NCBI GenBank assembly: GCA_030625815.1
Contig: DAOUQF010000003.1
Location: forward strand, 95,626-159,625
Direction of reading: 5' to 3'
DNA: 64,000 nucleotides
Source of the DNA: Eubacteriales bacterium
GTDB lineage: Bacteria; Bacillota; Clostridia; Tissierellales; GPF-1
Shown: in pieces, positions 51,223-60,114 of the stretch
How the letters are laid out: every line of letters begins with the position of its first letter
How positions within the stretch are numbered: position 1 is the stretch's first letter
Made by a program: the position numbers and the translations under genes
Notes under the pieces: model-generated
Database searches by the model: none
Told to the model about the DNA's origin: nothing
The model's input: only the letters and a program-made list of their open reading frames with translations

Positions 51223-52635
51223 TCAAAATCTGAAATACAAAAATGGATTATATGTTTCACCTATCAATAATGCTGTTGTAACGACCAAAACGATTCCTAC
51301 AATTAATGCATCCAATAAATGTCCATACTCATAACCGATTTCCGATATCCGTCTTCTAATCGTTCCTTGATATAAGTTTTTCAACAATGGGGTTGAACAA
51401 ATCGAAGCGATGATAAAAAGCATACTGTTGTTCCTCATATAGATTATGGTTTTCATATCCACTAAAGCCGTATGCTCAAATAAAAACATCACTCTCAATA
51501 CCTGAATTGCTTGATTCACGTCTACAAAATAGAACAATACCCATCCTATCAATACCACAATAATTAAATAAATATGTGAAATAATCCGTGGCATCTGCTG
51601 TAAAACTTTCAATAAAAACAATTTCTCAATTATTAGCCATCCAGCAAAAAAGATTCCCCATAATACAAAATTCCAACTTGCTCCATGCCATAGTCCAGTC
51701 AAAAACCAAACAACGATAAGATTTCGATACAGATTCTTTTTATTCCCACCCAAAGGAATATACACATAATCTCTAAAAAAAGAACCTAAAGAAATATGCC
51801 ATCGGCGCCAAAAATCAGTAACCGACACCGCAATATATGGATAATTGAAATTCTCTTTATACGTAAATCCAAACATCCGCCCCAAACCAATCGCCATATC
51901 TGAATAACCCGAAAAATCGAAATAAATCTGAAATGCAAACATCGCAGTTGCAAACCATGCGCCCACAACTGTTATTTGATCAATCGAATTTCCAAACATC
52001 AGCTTCACAGTATTCCCAGCAAAATTTGCCAAAATCACTTTTTTGGCTAGACCCTGAATAAATCGTTTTACACCATAGCTAAATTTGTCTTTGTTAATAA
52101 CTCGATTTTCAATTTCTTCGCATATGTCTTTATATCTAACAATTGGTCCCGCTACAAGTTGATGAAACAATGAAACAAACAATAAAAATTTCGAGTATTG
52201 TTTTTGTGCTTTAACATCCCCACGATACACATCGATAGAGTATGAAAGCGTCTGGAAAGTATAGAAAGAGATCCCGATCGGCAAAAGAAAACCATGATAC
52301 GGAAGATTTGTTGCGGTCAATAAGTCCATATTATCAACCAAGAAATTCCAATACTTAAAAAAGCCCAAAAGTGATAAATTCACCGTGACCGACATACACA
52401 AATAAAACTTGCTTTGCCAATTGCCCCTGTATTTTTCAATCAACTGTCCAAGTCTGAAATCAACCGTAGTACTGAATATTAATAAAATACACCATACAGG
52501 CTCTCCATATGCATAAAACAACAACGAAAAAACAATTAATATCCAATTTCTTGTTCCCTCTTTTTTTGCTGAAAAATATAATAACAAATTAATTGGTAAA
52601 AAAACAAAAATAAAGACTAAGCTTGAAAAAACCAT
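51223..52635 (-). CDS. MBOAT-family membrane O-acyltransferase (AlgI-like)
   Basis: A 470-residue multi-span membrane protein. Landmarks are FFKYWNFLVDN, PIGISFYTFQTLSYSIDVYR, YFDFSGYSDMAIGLGRMFGF, NFNYPYIAVSVTDFWRRWHI and the catalytic His in TGLWHGASWNFVLWG. These are the AlgI signatures. The protein moves acetyl groups across the membrane for transfer to a cell-surface polysaccharide by its DHHW partner. Ribosome site GGGAGG lies 13 bp before ATG 52635. The polymer may be made with the UDP-glucuronate enzymes in this window (inference). Confidence 0.92.
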   Translation of the reverse strand: MVFSSLVFIFVFLPINLLLYFSAKKEGTRNWILIVFSLLFYAYGEPVWCILLIFSTTVDFRLGQLIEKYRGNWQSKFYLCMSVTVNLSLLGFFKYWNFLVDNMDLLTATNLPYHGFLLPIGISFYTFQTLSYSIDVYRGDVKAQKQYSKFLLFVSLFHQLVAGPIVRYKDICEEIENRVINKDKFSYGVKRFIQGLAKKVILANFAGNTVKLMFGNSIDQITVVGAWFATAMFAFQIYFDFSGYSDMAIGLGRMFGFTYKENFNYPYIAVSVTDFWRRWHISLGSFFRDYVYIPLGGNKKNLYRNLIVVWFLTGLWHGASWNFVLWGIFFAGWLIIEKLFLLKVLQQMPRIISHIYLIIVVLIGWVLFYFVDVNQAIQVLRVMFLFEHTALVDMKTIIYMRNNSMLFIIASICSTPLLKNLYQGTIRRRISEIGYEYGHLLDALIVGIVLVVTTALLIGETYNPFLYFRF

Positions 52636-52777
52636 ATGCGTTTATTTGCCTCCCTAACAATGTTTCATCCTTCTTGATAAGCGCTTTTTTTAATGAGAGC
52701 TGCACCCGTCCCCGTTCAGGCTCTTCCCTCCCACATGTAAAATCTTATAGGTGTCTTATACCCTTCAATTCAGACAA

Positions 52778-52803
52778 TAAAAAAAGCAACCCAACAGGAT
52801 TGC
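52778..52803 (-). terminator. Terminator of the XRE/ImmA/PIN module
   Basis: Reverse strand GCAATCC-TGTT-GGGTTGC (one G-U pair) followed by TTTTTTTATTG. It lies 100 bp past the PIN-like gene. The rest of 52636-52903 holds nothing recognisable. Confidence 0.82.
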
Positions 52804-52903
52804 CTAAAAAAACATATGCTTTTCAGATTCTAGCTCTATCATAGCCTTGCTCATCTACAGGACAAAGGGCAGCACACTAGCCGCATATAACTTCCCTGCC
52901 GGC

Positions 52904-53452
52904 TTAAGCATTCTCATGCAGCCGGATCACTTTTTGAAAGTCATAACTTGGAAGTTGTCGCCTTTTAGCGCGCATCGCCATTCGTATCTGATCCCCATCA
53001 GAAATATTCATATGACCCTCTCTATAATACTGATACAAAATATCGTCTGATGTCATTAATGGAATTGGAATTGATTTGGAAAGCGCATAAACATCCTTCA
53101 AATTATTGCTCGCTAAGGTTCCAGCAAGTCCTTCAGCAATAACAATCGCAGCCGCTTCTCCTTTACCAATCTGTTTTGTTCCTTTGCCATTAATATATTT
53201 CATATATCGAGTTGCCATCTCGCTTAAAGCGGCCATGACATAGATTTGAAACGTTCCGTGCCCCACTTCTTGAATAAGATCCAAATATACATATGGGTAC
53301 CTCGATTTTTTCATAAACGCCAATTCTTTTTCAACAATATCTGGGATTAACATTGATCCGGCATATAACGTTTGTAAAATATCTAGACGGCGAATCCATA
53401 AAAAAGAAGAAATGCAGTCCGTATCAAATACGATAGGCGTCTTCGGTTTCAT
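52904..53452 (-). CDS. PIN-domain-like protein, probable toxin or nuclease
   Basis: A 182-residue protein. The start PIVFDTDCISSFLW carries the first acidic residue of a PIN fold. Further acidic positions are in IPDIVEKEL, IGKGEAAAIVIAEG and LASNNLKDV. These match the order of PIN active-site residues. ATG 53452 is preferred (GAGG nine bases upstream); it overlaps the end of the ImmA gene by 29 bp. As third gene of an XRE/metalloprotease unit it may be the effector (inference). Confidence 0.65.
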   Translation of the reverse strand: MKPKTPIVFDTDCISSFLWIRRLDILQTLYAGSMLIPDIVEKELAFMKKSRYPYVYLDLIQEVGHGTFQIYVMAALSEMATRYMKYINGKGTKQIGKGEAAAIVIAEGLAGTLASNNLKDVYALSKSIPIPLMTSDDILYQYYREGHMNISDGDQIRMAMRAKRRQLPSYDFQKVIRLHENA

Positions 53453-54191
53453 CGTGTTCATCCTCACTCTCAATCAATAGATCGAAATATCCACCTTCCA
53501 TCAAATATTCTTCATATTTTCCTTCCGTGATTGCAGCTGTTTCCAAGAGTTGATGCGCAATTTCCGCATAATCCGAAAAAATAAGCGGTTCAGACAAAAC
53601 GGTTTTCTGATACAGTTTACCATCGTACCCCAGTCTCCGGGCATTGCGAATTATATTCGGTTTCCATCGCTTCATTTGTGCCTGACTGATAACCTCCATC
53701 CAAAGCAATCTCTGCAACATCACCACATGACTCACCATAAAAAGCTGTTCCAAATAGATCACATCCGCGAATTCAATTCCTCTGCCATCTAATCGTCTTT
53801 CCAAATGATATTCCAACGCTTCTTCGGGCACTAAAAAATAGGTAGCAAAATAGTTCGCTTCGGTTTCGCTATTCACATCCTGATCAAAGGTATGAATCAA
53901 ACAAACACGGCCTTCCATTCCTTGATCAAACCGCATATGATAGTATTCATGCACCGCAGTGAATATCTGGTGACCAAGGCTTCGATTTGCATTCAATACA
54001 ACCATTCCCTCATCGCCTTTTTTCAAAAAAAATCCTGATAGATCCCCATGCATATCGACAACGCTCAATGTAATCCCCTCGATTTCCATAAAAATGCGAA
54101 ATGGATCAACAGGAACCAAAGGACTGATATTTAAATGTACTCGTTCTTCCCGCGCCAAGGCTTTAATCCGTAAAACGTCTTGTGCCTTCAT
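53424..54191 (-). CDS. ImmA/IrrE-family metallopeptidase
   Basis: A 255-residue protein of COG2856. The zinc motif is HEYYH in FTAVHEYYHMRFDQG, with a downstream Glu (SETEANYFATYFLVPEEALE). Family members such as ImmA cleave repressors of the XRE type and IrrE triggers stress genes. It lies 4 bp after the XRE gene, so cleavage or partnership with that regulator is likely. The C-terminal 80 residues are unassigned. Confidence 0.88.
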   Translation of the reverse strand: MKAQDVLRIKALAREERVHLNISPLVPVDPFRIFMEIEGITLSVVDMHGDLSGFFLKKGDEGMVVLNANRSLGHQIFTAVHEYYHMRFDQGMEGRVCLIHTFDQDVNSETEANYFATYFLVPEEALEYHLERRLDGRGIEFADVIYLEQLFMVSHVVMLQRLLWMEVISQAQMKRWKPNIIRNARRLGYDGKLYQKTVLSEPLIFSDYAEIAHQLLETAAITEGKYEEYLMEGGYFDLLIESEDEHDETEDAYRI

Positions 54192-54195
54192 CCCC

Positions 54196-54528
54196 TCACC
54201 CCTTTAATTGCTTCATTTCATGCAAATTATTTAAAAATCGTTTTGCCCATTCAATCACTTCAAAATCCTCTGAGCATAATTGATCTGCACGGAATGCAAT
54301 CGAATATTCCTGAATAGCTTCCACCTCATATTCTAAAAAATATTTCATCTGATAACTATACAACGATGCAAGAGATTCCAGTTGAGAAAGGCTTATTTCT
54401 CTTTTCCCTGTCTCATAATAAGATAAAAGAACCTGACTGATCCCTGTAATCTCCGAAACCTGTGCTTGTGTGAATCCAGATTTTTTCCTAGCTTCCTTCA
54501 ATCGAATTCCTAGTTCCTCCACTTTCAT
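54196..54528 (-). CDS. XRE-family DNA-binding protein
   Basis: A 110-residue protein. The N-terminal helix-turn-helix is IRLKEARKKSGFTQAQVSEI then TGISQVLLSYYETGKREISL. The C-terminal 45 residues (IAFRADQLCSEDFEVIEWAK) resemble the tail of regulators paired with ImmA/IrrE proteins. GGAGGG precedes ATG 54528. It probably binds the palindrome at 54549-54581 in its own promoter. Confidence 0.88.
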   Translation of the reverse strand: MKVEELGIRLKEARKKSGFTQAQVSEITGISQVLLSYYETGKREISLSQLESLASLYSYQMKYFLEYEVEAIQEYSIAFRADQLCSEDFEVIEWAKRFLNNLHEMKQLKG

Positions 54529-54548
54529 TCACTCGCCCTCCTTTATAG

Positions 54549-54581
54549 TTATATTATACCACCATAATTCGTATTATATAA
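54549..54581. promoter_or_regulatory. Promoter and inverted repeat of the XRE module
   Basis: TTATATTATAC and GTATTATATAA (one mismatch) are spaced by 11 bp. The right arm on the reverse strand contains a good -10 (TATAAT within GGTATAAT). Placement 20 bp before the XRE start fits an autoregulatory operator. Confidence 0.6.
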
Positions 54582-54606
54582 CATAAAGTTATTTTTACGG
54601 ATGCAA

Positions 54607-54634
54607 AAAAGTCCATCTGAATTGATGGACTTTT
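54607..54634. terminator. Bidirectional terminator
   Basis: AAAAGTCCATC-TGAATT-GATGGACTTTT, perfect 11-bp stem with A and T runs on both sides. It isolates the XRE promoter from the epimerase remnant. Confidence 0.85.
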
Positions 54635-54739
54635 CTCTACGCCGATTCATAACAAATCATCGATCTTCACTTCATCTGACTCTTCTTCGCTTTTTCCGCT
54701 TCCGCCCTCCAAAATGATTATTTCAATACGACTTTAATT

Positions 54740-54960
54740 CTATCCTACGTCAGTTGTTTTATAATACGCCTTATACCAATCACCGAATCTCTTCAAGCCT
54801 TCTTCAATGCTTGTTTGCGGTTTAAATTCAATTCTTCCAGATCCGATACGTCTGCATAGGTTCTAAGCACATCTCCTGGTTGAATCTCATAGAGTCTTGC
54901 AAGCATCAGCACCAAACTATACAGAGAAGATGCTGAAATCTTCTCAAAGTCCCGTTCCGG
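54740..54960 (-). pseudogene. C-terminal remnant of a nucleotide-sugar epimerase
   Basis: The reverse strand encodes EIQPGDVLRTYADVSDLEEL in one frame and EFKPQTSIEEGLKRFGDWYK then AYYKTTDVG-stop in the next. Together these match the end of UDP-sugar epimerases (QPGDV-TYADVSDL-PxTSIEEGLKRF-DWY-YY; compare the intact gene at 12950-13975). A frameshift lies between them, near 54829. The N-terminal two thirds are absent. It lies directly after the pRiA4b-like gene. Confidence 0.78.
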
Positions 54961-54968
54961 CATCTCTC

Positions 54969-56099
54969 TTAAAACAACCTCTTCAGCACCGCATTCACCC
55001 GCTCTAGATCAAAGACCGGCTGAAAATGCCCCTCGCTCCATTTCTTGTAAAATTTATGCTCTGAATCAGCTTCATCCTTCATTGCCTCCATAAACCGCTC
55101 AAAACCCGATTCACCGCCTACGTCCTCCGGTGGTGCAACCCCCTCACCATCCAAACAGCGTACAAAAGGCGGTTCACTTTCCTGAAGGATCTCTTCCACT
55201 TCAATCAGATGAATCCAATTGTCGCCAAAGTCGTATTGGTAGAGCATCTTGTCTGTCATCCAGTCCTTCACCGTCTTGCCAATTTCCATCTCCTGCCGCA
55301 CATAGGGGTCCCCATATGCCAAAGTCTCCTCGTTATCCACCAAACAAAAGGTCGCCAGCATGCCTTCCGGATGATATCCCGGATGGTTTAAGAACTTTCG
55401 GTCCCGTTTCGCCAGATCCCCATAGAGATAAAAGCTGTGCAAATGGCAATTTTCCCATTCAAACACCGCTTGAATCACTCGATGAAAATCTTCAAAGGAC
55501 AAAAATAAGGGCACCTGAACTCGCCGCCAAACGGACAAATTCTTAAAATCCATCCGAATTTTCATAATGGCAACAGCGGAATTCAAAACCGGTTCCCCCG
55601 CATACTCAGCCAGAAATTCCAACAGCTTGTCGATCGGCTCATAGTAATCCGCCTTGCCTTCCCGCACAAGCATGCGGCTTGCCCGCTTACCCGTATCCAC
55701 CTGAACCAATCCATCCTCGTAGCAATAATAGAACTGCAATTCCGCTTCCGAAACGGCAAGATTGAGTTTTGCCACTGCGCTTCTGTCCCGGGTCTTGGCA
55801 ACTGTCAACTCCCCCATTTCAGCCAGATACTTCGCAATCACGGAATCCTTGATCCCTTCCGCCGCCCAGGTCTTGGCAATCCCTTCACGGATTACTTCGT
55901 TCAGATTCTTCCATTCTTTGGCTGTCATGCCATAAAAAATGATTCTATATTGCGTCGGATCATGCACGATCACCAGCATTTTTCTTCGTTCAACCGTCAG
56001 AAAATTCCCATGCCATGAAAAGCGCTCGTCCTCAGCTTCCATATTCTCCGGCTTTATCTTCAACTGATCCAATAATTTCTTCGTGCATTGCAGCTTCAT
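54969..56099 (-). CDS. Plasmid pRiA4b ORF-3-like protein, long form (second)
   Basis: A 376-residue paralogue of 24059-25177 over its whole length, including the shared N-terminal domain starting KLQCTKKLLDQLK. The pRiA4b domain carries IRMDFKNLSVWRRVQVPLFL, WENCHLHSFYLYGDLAKRD, YDFGDNWIHLIEVEEI and [25 protein letters not shown] precedes ATG 56099. No SEC-C tail follows. It lies between UDP-glucose dehydrogenase and an epimerase remnant, so it has been placed among sugar genes. Function unknown. Confidence 0.83.
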   Translation of the reverse strand: MKLQCTKKLLDQLKIKPENMEAEDERFSWHGNFLTVERRKMLVIVHDPTQYRIIFYGMTAKEWKNLNEVIREGIAKTWAAEGIKDSVIAKYLAEMGELTVAKTRDRSAVAKLNLAVSEAELQFYYCYEDGLVQVDTGKRASRMLVREGKADYYEPIDKLLEFLAEYAGEPVLNSAVAIMKIRMDFKNLSVWRRVQVPLFLSFEDFHRVIQAVFEWENCHLHSFYLYGDLAKRDRKFLNHPGYHPEGMLATFCLVDNEETLAYGDPYVRQEMEIGKTVKDWMTDKMLYQYDFGDNWIHLIEVEEILQESEPPFVRCLDGEGVAPPEDVGGESGFERFMEAMKDEADSEHKFYKKWSEGHFQPVFDLERVNAVLKRLF

Positions 56100-56150
56100 T
56101 CAATTCCTCCCATTCCCATGCCCGCTTTCACATTCAACCCAATTTCTTCT

Positions 56151-57317
56151 CTAGTCCCGCTGATACAAATCCCGCGTATAGACCTTCTCCACCACATCCA
56201 TCAACTCATCCGCCATGCGATTGGTTACAATCACATCAGATAAATCTTTAAACTCATCCAAGTCAGAAACAACCCGCGAATTGTAAAAATACGCTTCTTC
56301 CAAGGCGGGCTCATAGACCACCACTTCAATGCCCTTGGCTTTGATCCGTTTCATCACTCCCTGAATGGAGGACTGCCGAAAGTTGTCGGAATTGGTCTTC
56401 ATGGTCAACCGGTAGATCCCCACCACGGACGGCTTTCGTGCCAGAATCATTTCAGAGATATGATCCTTCCGGGTTCGATTCGCATCCACAATGGCCGCCA
56501 TAATATTATTGGGCACATCTTCATAGTTCGCCAGCAATTGCTTGGTATCCTTCGGCAGGCAATAGCCGCCATAGCCAAAAGAAGGGTTATTGTAGTGATT
56601 GCCGATCCGCGGATCCAAACACACCCCTTCAATAATCTGTTTGGTATCCAGCCCTCGGAGTTCCGCATAGGTGTCCAGCTCATTGAAGTAAGAAACCCGC
56701 ATGGCCAAATAGGTATTGGCAAAGAGCTTGATGGCTTCCGCCTCTGTCGAGTTGGTAAACATCACGGAGATATCCGTTTTCACCGCCCCTTCAACCAGCA
56801 GGGATGCAAACTTCTCCGCACGTTCCGACTCTTCCCCTACAATAATTCGGGATGGATAGAGGTTGTCGTACAGGGCCTTCCCCTCCCGCAAAAACTCGGG
56901 AGAAAACAGGATGTTTTCCGTTTCAAACCGTTCCCGCACCGACATGGTGTACCCCACCGGCACAGTGGATTTAATCACCATCACCGCAACAGGATTGACA
57001 TCCAAAACCTGTTCAATCACAAGCTCCACAGAACTCGTATCGAAATGGTTCTTTACTGGATCATAATTTGTCGGAGTCGAAATAATCACATAGTCAGCAC
57101 CCATAAAGGCAAGCGTCGGATCAATGGTTGCAACCAAGTTCAAATCCTCTTCCGCCAGGTAGCGCTCGATTTCTTTATCTATAATGGGCGAGCGCCCCGC
57201 ATTGATCAGATCCACTTTTCCCTGATGAATATCCATGGCCACCACTTCGTTATACTGCGAAAGCAGCACCGCATTCGACAATCCCACATATCCCGTACCT
57301 GCAATTGCTATCTTCAT
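56151..57317 (-). CDS. ugd: UDP-glucose 6-dehydrogenase
   Basis: A 388-residue NAD enzyme that oxidises UDP-glucose to UDP-glucuronate. Rossmann motif [15 protein letters not shown] at the N terminus, [41 protein letters not shown], and the catalytic Cys in [16 protein letters not shown] (about residue 255). The protein belongs to the shorter Ugd group. GGAGGTC precedes ATG 57317. With the epimerase at 12950-13975 it provides uronic acids for a surface polymer. A fragment of a second copy lies at 28685-28777. Confidence 0.93.
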   Translation of the reverse strand: MKIAIAGTGYVGLSNAVLLSQYNEVVAMDIHQGKVDLINAGRSPIIDKEIERYLAEEDLNLVATIDPTLAFMGADYVIISTPTNYDPVKNHFDTSSVELVIEQVLDVNPVAVMVIKSTVPVGYTMSVRERFETENILFSPEFLREGKALYDNLYPSRIIVGEESERAEKFASLLVEGAVKTDISVMFTNSTEAEAIKLFANTYLAMRVSYFNELDTYAELRGLDTKQIIEGVCLDPRIGNHYNNPSFGYGGYCLPKDTKQLLANYEDVPNNIMAAIVDANRTRKDHISEMILARKPSVVGIYRLTMKTNSDNFRQSSIQGVMKRIKAKGIEVVVYEPALEEAYFYNSRVVSDLDEFKDLSDVIVTNRMADELMDVVEKVYTRDLYQRD

Positions 57318-57857
57318 ATCCGACCTCCTAAACCACTATTGTCAACTAATTTGATTATATCATTATTGATGAAACCACTGTACGCAACCCATTAAAAATC
57401 TTTTCCCTTCGAAATTAAAACGTAAAATAATAATACCGTTGTGAAAATATTTGACAAACAGAAAATTCTTTGCTTCCATAAACAGGAAGAACCGCACCTG
57501 ATGAAGGCGGTGTCGCCATTTTGGAAGGCAACACCCCGCTGGACAAATGGTTTATGGCTTTTCCCGCACCCGTACTGCATAAATCCCTCGCAGTATTTGT
57601 CATAGTCGTTTCTGATGGATGATACCCATCCAAAACGACTGCCACTTCCTTAAAGGCATCCCCTCAAATTCACCAAAGATCTCTTGTGTGAATTCCCAAT
57701 TCGCGTACGCCGTATCTTTCTTAATCAAATCAACGGTTTTATATATGGAATATGGCAGTTTATACATATTCCTTAGCGATTTAAGTACGCAGGTAAAAAA
57801 CCTGGCTACTTCGAATTATCAAAGCAGACCTCATCCAACAATTAAATCCACATAAAT
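57318..57857. other. 540-bp stretch without a recognised gene
   Basis: Both strands have short open frames, none with a good ribosome site. On the reverse strand 57601-57768 could encode 55 residues with a protein-like part (IYKTVDLIKKDTAYANWEFT). A following frame contains Cys-rich GFMQYGCGKSHKPFVQ. These may be pieces of one broken gene, but no family is recognised. Confidence 0.3.
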
Positions 57858-57892
57858 AACAGCCAGGAAGACGATTATCCTTCCCGGCTGTT
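57858..57892. terminator. Bidirectional terminator after the cupin gene
   Basis: ACAGCCAGGAAG / CTTCCCGGCTGT (one mismatch) with a 9-base loop; reverse strand continues TTATTTAT, forward strand TTTTATAA. It lies 28 bp past the cupin stop. Confidence 0.8.
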
Positions 57893-57919
57893 TTATAACT
57901 CTCTATAGATTTCTCGGTT

Positions 57920-58267
57920 TTACTTGTGGCCCTCTTCAGGCACGATACAGATAAAGCGCAGCTCACCTTCTCCTACATTCTCAAATTGATGCAATTCATT
58001 GTTCGGAACATAAGCAATAGAACCTGCTTTAACAGGATTCTTCTTGCCGTTTAAGAGCAAGGTTCCTTCTCCCTCAATAATATAATTGATGTGCGGCCAT
58101 GGGTGCGCATGTTGCGGGGTATGTCCACCTTTTTGCAGAATAAACTCCCTCATCACATGTCCTTCCCAGCCTTCCGCCCGACCAATCAATACCTTCATGG
58201 TTGCGTCTTGCGCTTCCGGATGCGTAACGACCTTTGTTTCAACCTGATCCTCATGTGAAATAATCAT
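57920..58267 (-). CDS. Small cupin-domain protein
   Basis: A 115-residue single-domain cupin. The first metal motif is PQHAHPWPHINYIIEGEGTL (His-X-His ... Glu/Gly) and the second is PNNELHQFENVGEGELRFIC with the third His. It lacks extra domains. Members bind a metal and often act as small isomerases, dioxygenases or sensors. It is monocistronic. GGAGAG precedes ATG 58267. The 340-bp gap to the next gene carries only that gene's promoter region. Confidence 0.85.
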   Translation of the reverse strand: MIISHEDQVETKVVTHPEAQDATMKVLIGRAEGWEGHVMREFILQKGGHTPQHAHPWPHINYIIEGEGTLLLNGKKNPVKAGSIAYVPNNELHQFENVGEGELRFICIVPEEGHK

Positions 58268-58566
58268 GCTTCATCTCTCCTTTTCATCTAAATTATTAGC
58301 AGCAATGCCTGCTTATACAGGCTCTTATCCTATAGCAAACCCTTTTATTAAGAAAATTATATCACTCTGATTGTTCCCATACAATTGGCAAATATATTTC
58401 TCGACAATCTCACAGCCTCCAATACCGATATCCCGCATTGACAACCTCATCCTTGTTCAGCATGAAAGTGCGCCAGATAACTTGTCTCCTTTTTCTTCTT
58501 TCCATTCTCTTATTCCTCTGGTTATGGTAATCTATTACTGAAAATAAAAAAACGCAACTAAGTACC

Positions 58567-58584
58567 TTTAGAACCATTTCTAAA
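58567..58584. promoter_or_regulatory. Inverted repeat in the HAD phosphatase promoter
   Basis: TTTAGAA-CCAT-TTCTAAA, perfect 7-bp arms, 24 bp before the ATG at 58608. A TATAGT/TAGTAT -10-like element follows it. A regulator site is possible but unproven. Confidence 0.35.
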
Positions 58585-58607
58585 TATAGTATACGAGGAG
58601 AATTGAA

Positions 58608-59411
58608 ATGAATAAATTTATTTTTTTGGACCTCGATGGGACGTTGCTTGACGATCAAAAAGCCATTCCCCTTTCCGCGGCAAAAGCAATCCGCCTGGCC
58701 CAGGAAAAAGGACACAAGCTGATTGTGGCAACGGGCCGGTCCCATACAAGCATCGTTCCAGAAATTCGAAAACTCGGGTTTGACGGGTTTATCTATTCGG
58801 CTGGTGCGGTTGTGGAAATCGAGAAACAGACCATTTTCAAAAATAAAATGGATTCCGCCCTGGTTGGCAAGTTGATTGATGTTATGGATCAACACGATAT
58901 TGGCTATATTCTTGAAGGCTATCATCATTCCTTTTACAATCAGCGTTTCATCGACTACTTAGGATCTCGAAAACCCCTTGAGAAAATCAACCCCGCCTTT
59001 CAACCCATGGAATCCTATGAGCACGCCACCTCAAAAGTCTACAAGATTGCATTTTTCGCGTCCGACCTCGATCACGCAAAAATACTGGAATCGAAGCTGA
59101 AAGACTGCTCTGAAATATCCGTCTTCACACATCAAGAAGTTCAGGGCGACCTTATCAACGGAGAAATCACCAGTACCGGTGTAACAAAGGCCAGCGGCAT
59201 CAAACTGCTGATGTCTCATATCGCAGAACCCTTGGATCACACAATCAGTTTCGGTGACAGCCTTAATGACCTGGAAATGCTTGCGATCACAAAGACCGGG
59301 ATCTGCATGGGCAACGGCGTAAAAGACTTGAAAGACATTGCCGACGATATCACAGAGACCCCCGCAAACGACGGGATCTACAAGGCCTTTGTCAAACACG
59401 GCTTAATTTAA
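58608..59411 (+). CDS. Cof-type HAD-superfamily phosphatase
   Basis: A 267-residue HAD hydrolase of subfamily IIB. Motif I FIFLDLDGTLLDD (nucleophile Asp9), motif II IVATGRSHTS, a Lys near GVTKASGIKLLM (motif III), and motif IV ISFGDSLNDLEML are all present, with the C2 cap between. Substrates in the family are sugar phosphates, nucleotides or FMN/PLP; this one is unknown. GAGGAG precedes ATG 58608. One of only two intact forward genes in the window. Confidence 0.9.
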   Translation: MNKFIFLDLDGTLLDDQKAIPLSAAKAIRLAQEKGHKLIVATGRSHTSIVPEIRKLGFDGFIYSAGAVVEIEKQTIFKNKMDSALVGKLIDVMDQHDIGYILEGYHHSFYNQRFIDYLGSRKPLEKINPAFQPMESYEHATSKVYKIAFFASDLDHAKILESKLKDCSEISVFTHQEVQGDLINGEITSTGVTKASGIKLLMSHIAEPLDHTISFGDSLNDLEMLAITKTGICMGNGVKDLKDIADDITETPANDGIYKAFVKHGLI

Positions 59412-59426
59412 CAATCCGATTTACAT

Positions 59427-59470
59427 AAAAACAGCCTGAGAGAACAAATTGTTCTCCCAGGCTGTTTTTA
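59427..59470. terminator. Bidirectional terminator between Cof and niaR
   Basis: AAAAACAGCCTGAGAGAACAA and its near-complement (one mismatch) ending CAGGCTGTTTTT, loop about two bases. It serves the forward Cof gene and probably the leftward nad operon, which converge here. Confidence 0.88.
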
Positions 59471-59577
59471 AATATCCTTTACTCACCCAACTGATTATAA
59501 TTGCTTAGTCTGTGAATGCGAAGATATGCTCGAACAAATACTTGTCCTCGTACATCATTTCGTCTGCAAAGAATCGT

Positions 59578-60084
59578 TCAAGGAACCAAATATCCCTGAT
59601 CCTCAAGCTCCTTTTCAATGTAATCCAGGATCCCATCGGAATCAGCCTCAACGGTATGATAGTGATACTCGTTGGTCAATCGGCTTAACGGGCTTACTTT
59701 GCTGGACTTTATCGATGCTACAAAATCATTTACGTCTTTTCTGGAATGAATGGACAATGCAACACGGAATTCCCCGTAGACCTTGTGATTAACGAAAACA
59801 TCCACGATATGACCGCCAGCATCGACAATTGCATTTAATTCGGCTGCAATCTGGTCCGAATTGTGCTTCACTTTATAAATCCGTTGTTTGCGAGGATTCA
59901 CCTCTAGAATATAACCCCTGTGCGTCGATATGATATTATACTTGCCGGCTCGAAGCAAAGCGATATCATGAACGATCACCTGACGACTGACTTTGAAAAT
60001 TTTAGCCAGTTCAGCGCCCGAAACAGGTTTGGAACTGGATTGCAGTTTTTCAATAATTTCTTCCCGTCTTTTTTCACCGTTCAT
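59578..60084 (-). CDS. niaR: NiaR-type repressor of NAD synthesis
   Basis: A 168-residue regulator. The N-terminal HTH_11 (REEIIEKLQSSSKPVSGAEL then AKIFKVSRQVIVHDIALLR) and the C-terminal 3H domain (HIVDVFVNHKVYGEFRVALS and EYHYHTVEADSDG, with the conserved histidines) are typical of NiaR/YrxA. It senses niacin and represses NAD synthesis and uptake genes (family knowledge). It is last in the nadABC-niaR operon and would act on the perfect palindrome at 63249-63272, giving autoregulation. Confidence 0.9.
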   Translation of the reverse strand: MNGEKRREEIIEKLQSSSKPVSGAELAKIFKVSRQVIVHDIALLRAGKYNIISTHRGYILEVNPRKQRIYKVKHNSDQIAAELNAIVDAGGHIVDVFVNHKVYGEFRVALSIHSRKDVNDFVASIKSSKVSPLSRLTNEYHYHTVEADSDGILDYIEKELEDQGYLVP

Positions 60085-60114
60085 AAATCACACTCCATTT
60101 TCTTAGTATGGTTA

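Noticed and set aside
56460..57395. Long forward ORF of 311 codons opposite ugd
   Set aside because: Antisense to an intact, motif-complete UDP-glucose dehydrogenase.
58410..58928. Reverse ORF of 172 codons overlapping the Cof phosphatase
   Set aside because: Mostly antisense to the intact phosphatase gene, with no ribosome site or known motif.
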